Of a stretch of DNA of 40,847 nucleotides, positions 21,098-30,098 are shown in pieces. Under the pieces are notes generated by a model. It was not told where the DNA came from. It ran no database searches and saw nothing but the letters and a program-made list of their open reading frames with translations. The translations under genes and the position numbers were made by a program. Positions within the stretch are counted from its first letter, which is position 1, and the number at the start of each line of letters is the position of its first letter. This DNA is from Dimargaris cristalligena (Eukaryota > Kickxellomycota > Dimargaritomycetes > Dimargaritales > Dimargaritaceae): positions 26,404 through 67,250 of the forward strand of contig JANBQC010000030.1 of the NCBI GenBank assembly GCA_027576995.1, written 5' to 3'.

Positions 21098-21971
21098 TGG
21101 TGCCTCCCCCTAAACATTGGGGGAGCGGCCACCCTTCCTCTCCCTTGAGCCAACCTCCTGCCTAGGACATCTGGTCAGTTCTTTGTGATACCGCCTACTC
21201 TTCTGGTGACCAAGGAGGTCCCTATTCCCGTTGCTTTCCTCGATTGGTCTTTCTTATCACCCCCCCCTCTTCTCTCCCTCCATCCTCGAATACCGCCACG
21301 CTGTAGGAGATGCCGCCCATTATCTAACCTGCTATTGCCAATTTAATTCTAATTCACCCTCCTCATTGTCGGAGTGGGATCCACCTGTACGGAATGGAGA
21401 TAATCTCTTATCGGGTGCCTCGTTGGACCTTCCCGCACAATCCTTCCACTCTATGTATTATTTATGCACTCTTCATCCATGATTTTAATTCGGATTAACC
21501 TCCTCATGCCCGTTATTTTCGGTTGTTGTTTTTTTCTTCAGTTAAATGAAAAATGATTTTTCATGATTAGCCCAGACCCCCCCTTCGTCACATTCTTCTC
21601 GATTGTATTGAGTGTGGATGGCGACTATCTATTTACACCGTGGGCTGGCGAACACCACTTAGATACCGTTCCTGTTTTATTTCTACATCATTTTTCCCAC
21701 CCCGCTGGACCATCAGTTTTTCACCAGGGTTACCAATTTTTCTTTACTGGCATTTGCCATGAATCCATGGCAAAAGGGCCGTGGGCAGTCTCGTCCACAG
21801 TCGACTAATAAATGTCAAGCAAATCTTCACCCATGTAATTATGCCTGAGCTATGCTAAACATATATCCTAATGCAGGCTGGTGATTGAGAGAGGGGGCGT
21901 TATCACACAGCGGACCAATCCTAGACGATGCCACAAATATTCTCGTGATGGTGTCCTCCGCCGGGGGCATA
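21098..21971. other. convergent 3' region of TAZ1 and ABHD11-type gene
   Basis: The 3' flanks of two convergent genes, CT-rich on the left and AT-rich in the middle. It contains the perfect palindrome at 21546-21564. No coding signal beyond unrecognisable stretches of about 80 codons. Confidence 0.5.
21546..21564. repeat. near-perfect palindrome, 9-bp arms, 1-nt centre
   Basis: ATGAAAAAT, then G, then ATTTTTCAT: two exact 9-nt complementary arms around a single base, in the convergent TAZ1/ABHD11 3' region. As DNA it is a dyad; as RNA the loop would need to open a few pairs. Confidence 0.85.
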
Positions 21972-23279
21972 TCAGGGTGTTGAGGGTGACGAATGGCTCT
22001 TGTAAAAGTCGGACACAAGTTGGACAAAGGTGGTGGGTTTTTCCGAGTGAACTGATATTTCCGGGATATGGTGTTTAGTGCCCCAATACGGGTGGTCGGG
22101 AGGAGAATGTAAAAGATACACGGTCATATATGGCGATGTTAAAAAGGGGCTGAGAGTCCGATACTAAGAGAAAAGCGCCAATAACCTAGCTGGGGCTTAA
22201 TTACGCGCCTGATCCCCGCCACTTCAGCTCAGACCCAGTTAAAAGAGGCAGGGAGAGCGGTGAGGCGCAGGTTACACCGAAACAAGGGGTAGGACGGCCC
22301 AAAATGGATAGATGCTCTCCGGGAACCACATGCAGTTAGTTACACGTAGGGGGAGAGGCATCCTAAATGATTCGCTACGCACGGAGGGTGGGGGGGATAC
22401 TAAATGCCGCATTATCAGTTAAACCATGAGCTTGACATTAAACTTACCCCAATGGCCCGCATCAATGTACTCCACTAATGACCGCGGGAACAGTCGGGCT
22501 ATCGTCGGGCGGTACTCGGGTTTGATGTAATCAGACCGGCTACCGGCGATAAAGAGGGTAGGTCGCGGAAACACTGCTCCAGGCTGGTCCGCATCAAATT
22601 CGCCTAGGTTGGGCAGCGCAGTGGCTAGCACATCGAGGGGGACCCGACACGTGTAACCGGGCTGGGGCTGTTTTGGTTTATAGTTAGTTAGGAGGAACTG
22701 GCGGATGGGCAGCTCAGGTATATCGGCCTGGAGCAATTGGTCGGCCATCCGCTTAGATGTCGGATTTTGGGCCTCTGCGTGCTGCATGGCCCGAATATAG
22801 CCGGCGAATGTGGAGGATAGTGGAACGGCCACGGGCGCCATATCGGCAACGATGAGCTGCTCAATGGCAGCAGGATGGTTAAGGGCCATAGTCATGGCCA
22901 CTTTGCCCCCCATGGAGTGGCCCAGGAGGGCAATGGAGGACAGTCCCTCCTCCTTTAGCCAGTAGGATACGTCCTGGGCCATAGCCTCCAGGGTCATGGG
23001 GGTGGCGTGGGGGCTTTCGCCGTGGTTTCGCAGGTCGAGGGCATACACATCGCACCCCAGCCGTTGGGCCATAGCCCGGCCCAGGGATTGCCAATTCTGC
23101 TTCGAGCCAAAGAGTCCGTGGAGGATCACCAAAGGAGGCACGGGACCCGCCGGGACGGAGATTGGAAAGTGGCTAGAGGCCAGCCGCACCGGCTCCACCC
23201 GGGACACTGAGAAGGCTCGACTCCGGACGATAACCCGTTGTGGTAGACGGTGGCGTAGGTGTAGAGGGGACAGCAACAT
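21972..23279 (-). CDS. ABHD11: ABHD11-type mitochondrial alpha/beta hydrolase
   Basis: Alpha/beta-hydrolase of the ABHD11 family (yeast relative Imo32). In mammals ABHD11 is a mitochondrial matrix protein that supports the lipoylated 2-oxoglutarate dehydrogenase complex. Exons 22448-23279 and 21972-22051 on the minus strand, phase-1 intron of 396 nt with donor GTAAGT, 303 aa. Visible: an Arg-rich, acid-free N-terminus (residues 1-27), typical of a mitochondrial presequence; the family block PPLVILHGLFGSKQNW; DLRNHGESPH; the nucleophile elbow GHSMGGK (S122); the acid in GSRSDY (D250); and the histidine in AGHW (H276). Without splicing the frame stops shortly after GHWG; the small second exon restores VHSEKPTTFVQLVSDFY, the expected last helix. 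It diverges from the septin gene about 500 bp away. Confidence 0.92.
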
Positions 23280-23782
23280 GTTAACTATTGGAATGAAAGG
23301 ATCAATAAGTAAATGAGTAGTGAGTTGGTCTTAAGTTTCTGGGCTAGGGGTTGTGTTGTATCAGCAGATAGTCGCTTCGCAGGTCTATCGGGGAGGGGCA
23401 CAGTCCGCCTATAGAATACTCCAGAGATCATCGGTCTGGTTGGTCAATCAAGCCTAACCCAGCCCAATGCGAGAAAATATCGTAGTGAATGGTGGAAGAA
23501 GGGGAGACACATTGGTGAATGTGGAATCTCCGCGAGTAGGGCTCTAGCTGGTGGTGGTCAGTCGACGGGGTTAAAGCAGTGGTTCCCCAGTACGCAGCCC
23601 GACGCTCCAGTCGAGCCAATGCTACTTCATATTTGCAATATAGTTCCATCAGTAGTCACCCTATTCTCTCATCTGCCCAAGGTCTCCCAGCTATTTTGGC
23701 AAAGAACCCGCAGTTCTTTGTTTGTTGTTGTTCTCACTTAGCCCATCTGGTATACCTCGGCCCCTCTCTACCAAGCCCCACT
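23280..23782. promoter_or_regulatory. divergent promoter, ABHD11-type gene / septin
   Basis: A 0.5-kb interval between the ABHD11-type start codon and the most likely septin start. The right end is CT-rich. No clear TATA box on either side. Confidence 0.45.
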
Positions 23783-26548
23783 ATGCCCCTAGTAAGTCAG
23801 GGCCCCTACTGGCCGCGATATTTCTCTAGGTGACTTTGGGTCGAGTTCCCCCGCTCGTTAGGCTTAACTGCCCCCTGTAGCTCCCTCAACACCAACCGCA
23901 CTACTATACTGCCCCCCTATTCTATGCCACATTGATTGAAGAACCAACCAGTCACTTCGACGGGGTGACTTGTCCAGACTATTACTTATGCCTCCCAGCT
24001 GCTTGGGTTTGATTTTCTTCCATACATTATTTCTCTGCAACTCGACATATCTAGGAATTTGCCCACCAAAACAGGTAACCTTAATTCTGTACCACATGGT
24101 TAGTATGGCGGAAATACCCGGCCTGCCACCGTGTGTCTATTGTAGAAGGAGCTACATTGCTATCGGATTGGTCGGCATTGGCTTAGGATGGAGAGGGTGA
24201 AGGCACTAACAATAATAATAACACGCCTTCCGTATATACTGTGTGACTGTACAATTCCTAGGGTTCGCCGTTCGCAATCCAGGTTTTGGCAGTCCGGCAA
24301 CCAAGTCGTCCAACTTCAGCCCCAGCCTGACTTGGGAATTAGCTATCTCCTCGACGACTCCCTGGCCCGAATCAAGAGCCGGCCTTTTGTCTTCAATGTC
24401 ATGGTAGCAGGTAATTCGATACCAGGAACCGCCCTTCCGGCTGGTTGTTTTATACTTCACTGTAATAGAGCAGCCCAACTCACCTGGTTTAATATCTAGG
24501 ACGCTAGGCCAATTTATCATCCGGTTTGGGGTTTATTTACGCATCACGCAGGTTATTAACCCAGCCCGGCATTGCATTTGATATCTCATACATGGCCAAA
24601 CTCTTTGATTCAGGAGCAAGCGATTTGGGCAAATCAACCTTCCTAAATACTTTTTTTCGTACCGATATTGCTAATGTCGACGAAGAAGAGGATAAGCCCA
24701 TGTCTACTCCCCATCTTTTTCAAACGCGGGTTTACCCCGTTCAAGTGGAAGAAGAGGGTGTGCAGTTCCAACTTACTGCTGTAGACTGCTCCGGCTTGGG
24801 TGAGGGTCTTGATCGAGGGGATGATGTGGATATGATTATTGAGTATATTGACGAGCAGTACCGTCGCTATATGATTCAGGAGCATGCGGCCCACCGACCC
24901 ACCGTACTCCCTGACACCCGTATCCACTTGCTATTTTACCTTCTACCCTCCACCAAAGGCCGGTAAGTACCATGCCCTCCACCCGGGTTAGTCAAAAGCA
25001 CGAAACGGACAATTCAAACAGAGCAAATCGGTGAAGCAAAAGGGGTATAGGAATATTCACCCAGGACTACTCCGCCATTACCTTGCACCCCTTCGGGCTT
25101 AGTAAACTCCACACTTCTTTAGTATAAATACCCGAAGGCTCAATATTCTTAATTTGCTTTTATTGGTATTAATCCACAGATTAACGGAATTTGATGCCCA
25201 TAACCTTCGGAAACTGGCCCAGAAAACCAATGTCATTCCACTCATTTCCAAGGCCGATGTATACACCCAGGACGAGCTAGCCCGGGTCAAAACGAAGGTA
25301 GGCTGACCTGTCCCGCCAATGCCCGATCTGTAGTGATAAGGAACCCGGGTTTGTGTTGAGACATTGCCCCAGCCAGGCAGCCTATATATTTAGTCCAAAT
25401 CCAGCCATCTAAAAATAACCAACCACCATGACCCCATCTTTGCCTCAATTCTTGGGTACCCCCCACCATATGTACCATTTTTAGTTAACCGCCGAGATTA
25501 GTCATTACGAACTTGGACTATACACCGGACCCCACAACGAAGATGTCCCACATACAGGCTCCTTGATTACAACCCCCTTTGCAGTAATTGGCAGTAATCA
25601 AACCCACGAGGTGCAGGGTCGCCAGGTTCGGGCTCGCCAGTACCCTTGGGGGCTGATTGAAGGTAGATTAGTCCAAATCCCACTCACTGTCCTCCCTTAT
25701 CATCCCATTACATTCCATTATAATGGGAGTCCCCATAATTGAGAATAGGTTAACAATTAACGGGCTAATATGGATCACCTACGATAGTACTATTGTCCTG
25801 CCCCATGGCCTTTCCCCCAGTGCCTCGCTTGGGCATTGTAGGCATATCCATTGGCTATTCTTGAGAAACACAGCCATTATATGCCTCTAATTATTAACCA
25901 TGGCCAATATCTTCTGTCCTCTCTCTATATTCCATCTCCAATCGGCTCTATAGTGGAGAATCCCGAACACTGCGATATTCCTCGCCTCCGCTGCTGGTTG
26001 ATGAAGGAGTGCCTTCTTGACGTTATAGACAAAACCCATGCCTGCTTTTATGCCGACTTCCGGGCCCGATTAATGCGATTAAACGGGCGACCTGAGTCTA
26101 TTATGCCGTTTGATGATGGCTTCGAGACTAAAATCACCTCCACCCAACAGAAGTTCGCCAGGGTCATGGCTGAACGTGAAAATGACCTGCGCCAGACCTT
26201 TATGGAGCGAATTCGGGTTAAAGAAATCGAATTGCGGGATTACGAGGCCAAGGTAAGTCGACACCCTTTATGTATATTGGAGGCGCCCATGGTATACTGG
26301 CCCTCCTGTGGCACTGTTAAAGGCGCTAGATACTAACCCAGCATCCGAGGGATTGGTTAGTAAGTGTATTATGGTTACTAAATGGTTGATCATTTATATT
26401 GCTCCTCCCTGATTGACTGGGTTAGCTACGAACGGTCCGCGAGGCCCTATTGCGGGAGCTGGAATTGGAGCAACTCGAATTAGAACGGGAAGAGGCGAAT
26501 CTTCCCGAGGAACCAGTTGAAAAGCCCAAACCTGCCAAGTCCGGGTAA
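23783..26548 (+). CDS. Septin (C-terminal coiled-coil type)
   Basis: GTP-binding septin that assembles into hetero-oligomeric cortical filaments and rings. Exons certain from phase and family match: (24293)-24410, 24614-24962, 25180-25297, 25485-25662, 25954-26252, 26426-26548. The preferred start is a 9-nt exon 23783-23791 (ATG CCC CTA, then GTAAGT), giving 397 aa. The alternative is an ATG at 24188 without the first intron (429 aa), whose extra codons look like intron sequence. Motifs: polybasic/hydrophobic lead-in [16 protein letters not shown]1 GASDLGKS, G3-like DCSG (usually DTPG), G4-like SKAD, septin unique element [17 protein letters not shown], and a C-terminal coiled coil rich in E, L and R. 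The stop TAA overlaps a consensus donor, so a further exon (26705-26789) is possible. The paralogue is unresolved. Confidence 0.88.
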
Positions 26549-27133
26549 GTGATAGCACAATAGAAAAGACAGATAGTATAGTTTTACTATTGTATACAAC
26601 ACCATGTTCCTTCTTTTTGGAAACTCCATACAATCCCGAGATTCCCACTAATTAACCGCCTTTATTATACGGTTACCATTGGCTCAGTTTTCATCTTTCC
26701 ATAGGCAAGAGCCTCTCTTTCCGATGAGTTGGATTGCGCCTCTGCCAGGCACGAGCATGCCCGGAACATTTGGATATTGGAATCTTTGAAAGTGTTTCGC
26801 GGCCAAGTGGCCCATCCGTTGCTTTACAGAGCGGTCTAGTGGACCAACGGAAACATCCCCAATCTATATGTATCCCTCCTAGCTGTCGGACACAGGCCTC
26901 ATGGTTTCGCCCATGGCTTGTTTTTTATTTTATTGTTATTTTGGATCATACGAAACTGGCACTATAGTGGTCTGCTGGTCGGATAAGCCAGCTGGTGAGC
27001 GGTCATTTGCTGATCTATTTATTTCCCTATGTTATAAGTACAATAGGGCTGGTGGTGCCCTACTTCTCCCTAATTATTTCCGATTTATTCTTTTCTGGAC
27101 ACTTAGTACCTGCAAATCCCAGTGGACAATTTC
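26549..27133. other. septin 3' flank
   Basis: A possible alternative last septin exon lies at 26705-26789; otherwise AT-rich sequence without a recognisable gene up to the assembly gap. Confidence 0.4.
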
Positions 27134-27230
27134 NNNNNNNNNNNNNNNNNNNNNNNNNNNNNNNNNNNNNNNNNNNNNNNNNNNNNNNNNNNNNNNNNNN
27201 NNNNNNNNNNNNNNNNNNNNNNNNNNNNNN
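27134..27230. other. assembly gap (97 Ns)
   Basis: A run of 97 undetermined bases between the convergent septin and Rab genes. No coding exon is interrupted in the models given here; the true length of missing sequence is unknown. Confidence 1.
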
Positions 27231-27680
27231 TAAGACAACCAAGTCTGGTACTGATTGGTATTACGGAAGGTGTGTTAGGTGGCTTGCTTTCATGGTCAGG
27301 GCTCCGGTGGGGTCTTGAATGGGCCGATGGGCAACAGCATGCCTGTTGTGATTTAGCATCCCAACTTCTCTGCACCTCCATGCTATTACCAATGAACAAA
27401 CTTGTTATATTTATAATTGATATGATTGGATTATACACTATTGGGAATACACAGTAGGGAGGACAACCAAAAGGCAAAGGAGGGGAGAAGGGTGCGCAGT
27501 TGACTGTTTTGACTGTCCAGCTAATTATAGGCAATGACGAATATATAGGTACAAACAGTGAATACAGGCTGGAGCCAATAGGCATTTCTCTAAAGGAATA
27601 GGTCAACATTAATGGGGTAATTGGGGGATGGATCACAAGCGAAAATATGCAGCAGAGGGCGTGGTGGCAATCGCAGTCAA
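27231..27680. other. Rab4-like gene 3' flank
   Basis: Sequence between the gap and the stop codon of the leftward Rab gene. It contains short AT-rich stretches and no recognisable gene. Confidence 0.5.
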
Positions 27681-28913
27681 CTAGCAGTTGCAACTGTTTG
27701 TCCACGAGCGGCCAGTGAGCGACCCCCGCTCGGTGGTGGTATCGGCAGCGGGATTCGAACCTGGATAGGAAAACGAGGAGGGACCGCCGAGTTGTGGGGT
27801 TTGGTCGAACCATAAGGGGCCCTTGCGCTGCACCCCCGATTCGGTAGCGTTGGGATTCAGGTCTCCGGATTTAGCCAGCTGGTATATCGTCGATGTAATT
27901 TTTAGAAAACAGGTTTCAACGTGTTCCCCTGTTTTGGAACTGGTCTCCTCGAAGAGCAGCCCGTGGGCGTCGGCGAATGCCTGTCCTTCGGCCTTGGAGA
28001 CCTCCCGCAACCCGTCGTCACTGCGATCTAACTTGGTCCCTATCAAAAGCGTAGTGGTTTGGGCATGGGTTAATTTGCGGATGTCCTGCAGCCAGGTTTC
28101 GAGTTTGGCAAATGACTGGCGGCTGGGTGGGATACATGCAGTATAAATCGGGAGGTGATAAGTCACTGGATATGGCTTAGAATGGCGAGGTATTTGAGAA
28201 GAGAGCCCCCAGATGACGGATGACTAGTCAGTAAGGGTATTCCATATGTGATGCCATGCATGGGGTACTTACTTAGTAATGTCATAGACGAGAATGGCAC
28301 CGGAGGTCTAGGGACATGGATTTAAGTGGCCAGTCGGGCAGTATCGCGGAGGAAGAGAACGAGAATATGTGTGTGTAATATATGGCATGGAAGGGTTAGT
28401 GATGAAGCAATATGACACGAAGTGAGGTTTATGCGGCTGGACTAGCGGTATGCCAGATGGGCAGTAGAAAATTGGGTAGAGTCAGTAAAAGCAAATGGGC
28501 CGTCACTCACTCCTCGGTAATAGCTTCGCGTGACACTGCGGAATCGCTCCTGGCCCGCGGTATCCCAGATTTGAAGCTTGACCATTTCTTTGCCAATGGG
28601 CACAATTTTAGCGCCGAATTCCACGCCGATGGTATGGTTCATTTTCTCTTGCTTTTGGGGAATGACATGGGCGGTTATATTGGAAGGGTCCAAAAAGACG
28701 ATGGGGGTTAGGCATAGGGAACTGGCTGAGTGGAGAGGAGGGTCTATTACGGAATACGGCCCAATAGAATTCCGGGTGGAGGGTACTGAGAAGTTCGTAT
28801 GGACTTACGAATTCCTTTTCCAAGAAGCAGCGCAGGAGGGCACTCTTGCCAGTGCCCATTTCCCCGACGATTATGAGCTTGAAGATGTAGTGGTAGTCAA
28901 AAGCGGACACCAT
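27681..28913 (-). CDS. Rab4-like small GTPase
   Basis: Rab-family GTPase, closest by eye to Rab4 (fission yeast Ypt4), which acts in early-endosome recycling. Exons 28809-28913, 28511-28651, 28273-28307 and 27681-28122 on the minus strand; donors GTAAG, GTGAG, GTAAG; 240 aa (Rab4 is about 218). Motifs: G1 GEMGTGKS (17-24), NHTIGVEFG with T42, WDTAGQERF (64-72; Q69 present), SVTRSYYRG, then the 35-nt exon encoding [11 protein letters not shown]. The Rab4-like signature [14 protein letters not shown] (179-192) is near human SGELDPERMGSGIQ. The G4 motif is TKLD (123-126) instead of NKxD. The last residues, SCNC, provide a CXC geranylgeranylation site. The tail between the G domain and CXC is longer and Ser/Thr/Pro-rich. 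It diverges from the KIN1-type gene. Confidence 0.9.
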
Positions 28914-30098
28914 GGTGGGAGTGGGCAAATGTATAGACACGATGGACCAACAATAATCAATGGGTAAGAAAGCAAGACACGGGGCGAACAATAGCGGGGC
29001 AGCTGAGGTTGAGGCAATCAGGTCAGGCCTTTCGTATGTGAGAGTGAGAGAATGGACAGGTTATCTGTTTAACAACACCCACACCCTCAGTGCTCTGGAG
29101 ACATGGGAGGGAAGAGTTCATGGCCATGGTCAATCGGCCGAATTAGTGTAGCGGAGTGCGAGAGGGGAAGGCCAAACCCAGCATCTCCTGAGCGAACTGT
29201 GGTCCGGCACTAGCTAGAGGCAGTCGGCACACTCCCGTTTATGAACCCGCACTGTGCCGGCCCACCCCGTTTGCTCCTTGGTCGCGGTGGATTAATTGGC
29301 CGTGATGGTCAGGCCGGTGGTTGAAGGAGGGGAGGAGGGGGGCTGGCCAATGCAAAGAGCCTGGCTCGTCAAACGACGGCCGTCGTGACTGCTGGGCGTC
29401 GGACCGTCAGCGAAGACCAGTAAGCCTAAACGCATATACACCCCGCGGCAGGTTAATGCGCATTCAAACAGAGGGAGGGAAACCGGTGCTGTGACCCTTC
29501 CCCGTCGGAGGTATTAAAGCGGGCCTTCGCCCCCCGTAGGCTTCTGTTTCTTTTTCGCCTCCCCTTGCACATAATCCCCTTGCTGCGCTAAACTCTCCAG
29601 GCTTTGCTGTTAAAGGTCAGAAAAACTTGCTCCTGTCTCTCTATTTCGGGTGACCCTTTGCCCGGCCCATCATCCCTTCGCTGGCCCATCTTCCTCGCTC
29701 CCCTTGGTGACCGCCCCTCCTCGCCAACTGATAATAGAGGATACGAGAGTGGCTCTCTTATTCTACCTCCCTGACTGTGCCGTCTATCTCCGCCTCCTCT
29801 CCCATCTCATTAGGCCTTCTCTGCTCGTCCATCTACTTGTGTTTCCGCTCCTTTTTAAGGATTCCTCTCTGTTTATTAGTTCGTCTGGTCCGTTTCTCCC
29901 GCCCCCCTTCCCCGCCTCGGAGCTGGGTTCTTTATTACCGGGTGGTCTCTAGTCCCTGACTTTCGCATTCCCCTTGTCCTTCTGCCCGTCTCTCTGCCTC
30001 CCCCCCTCTTGTCTACCAGAGCTATTGTTCTATTCGCCTCTACCTCCCCCCTTTATTCCCACTTTAGTATTTTATAGAACCATTTTCCGTTTATCACC
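28914..30098. promoter_or_regulatory. divergent promoter region, Rab4-like gene / KIN1-type gene, with long leader
   Basis: A 1.2-kb region between two divergent start codons. TATTAAAG at 29512-29519 is a weak TATA-like element on the plus strand. From 29459 to the KIN1 ATG at 30099 the plus strand has no ATG in any frame and becomes strongly pyrimidine-rich, which suggests a 5' UTR of about 0.5 kb. Open stretches at 29650-29959 lack an ATG and are not called as genes. Confidence 0.5.

Noticed and set aside
27715..27770. GGTTCGAATCCC on the minus strand, resembling a tRNA T-arm
   Set aside because: The flanking bases do not form the 5-bp T stem (two mismatches), no anticodon or acceptor arm fits, and the stretch lies inside the Rab coding exon, where it encodes PGSNPA.
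27231..27830. Long minus-strand ORF running into the assembly gap (27103-27813)
   Set aside because: It includes translated Ns and 3' flank; its frame differs from the Rab exon that shows the family motifs and the CXC end.
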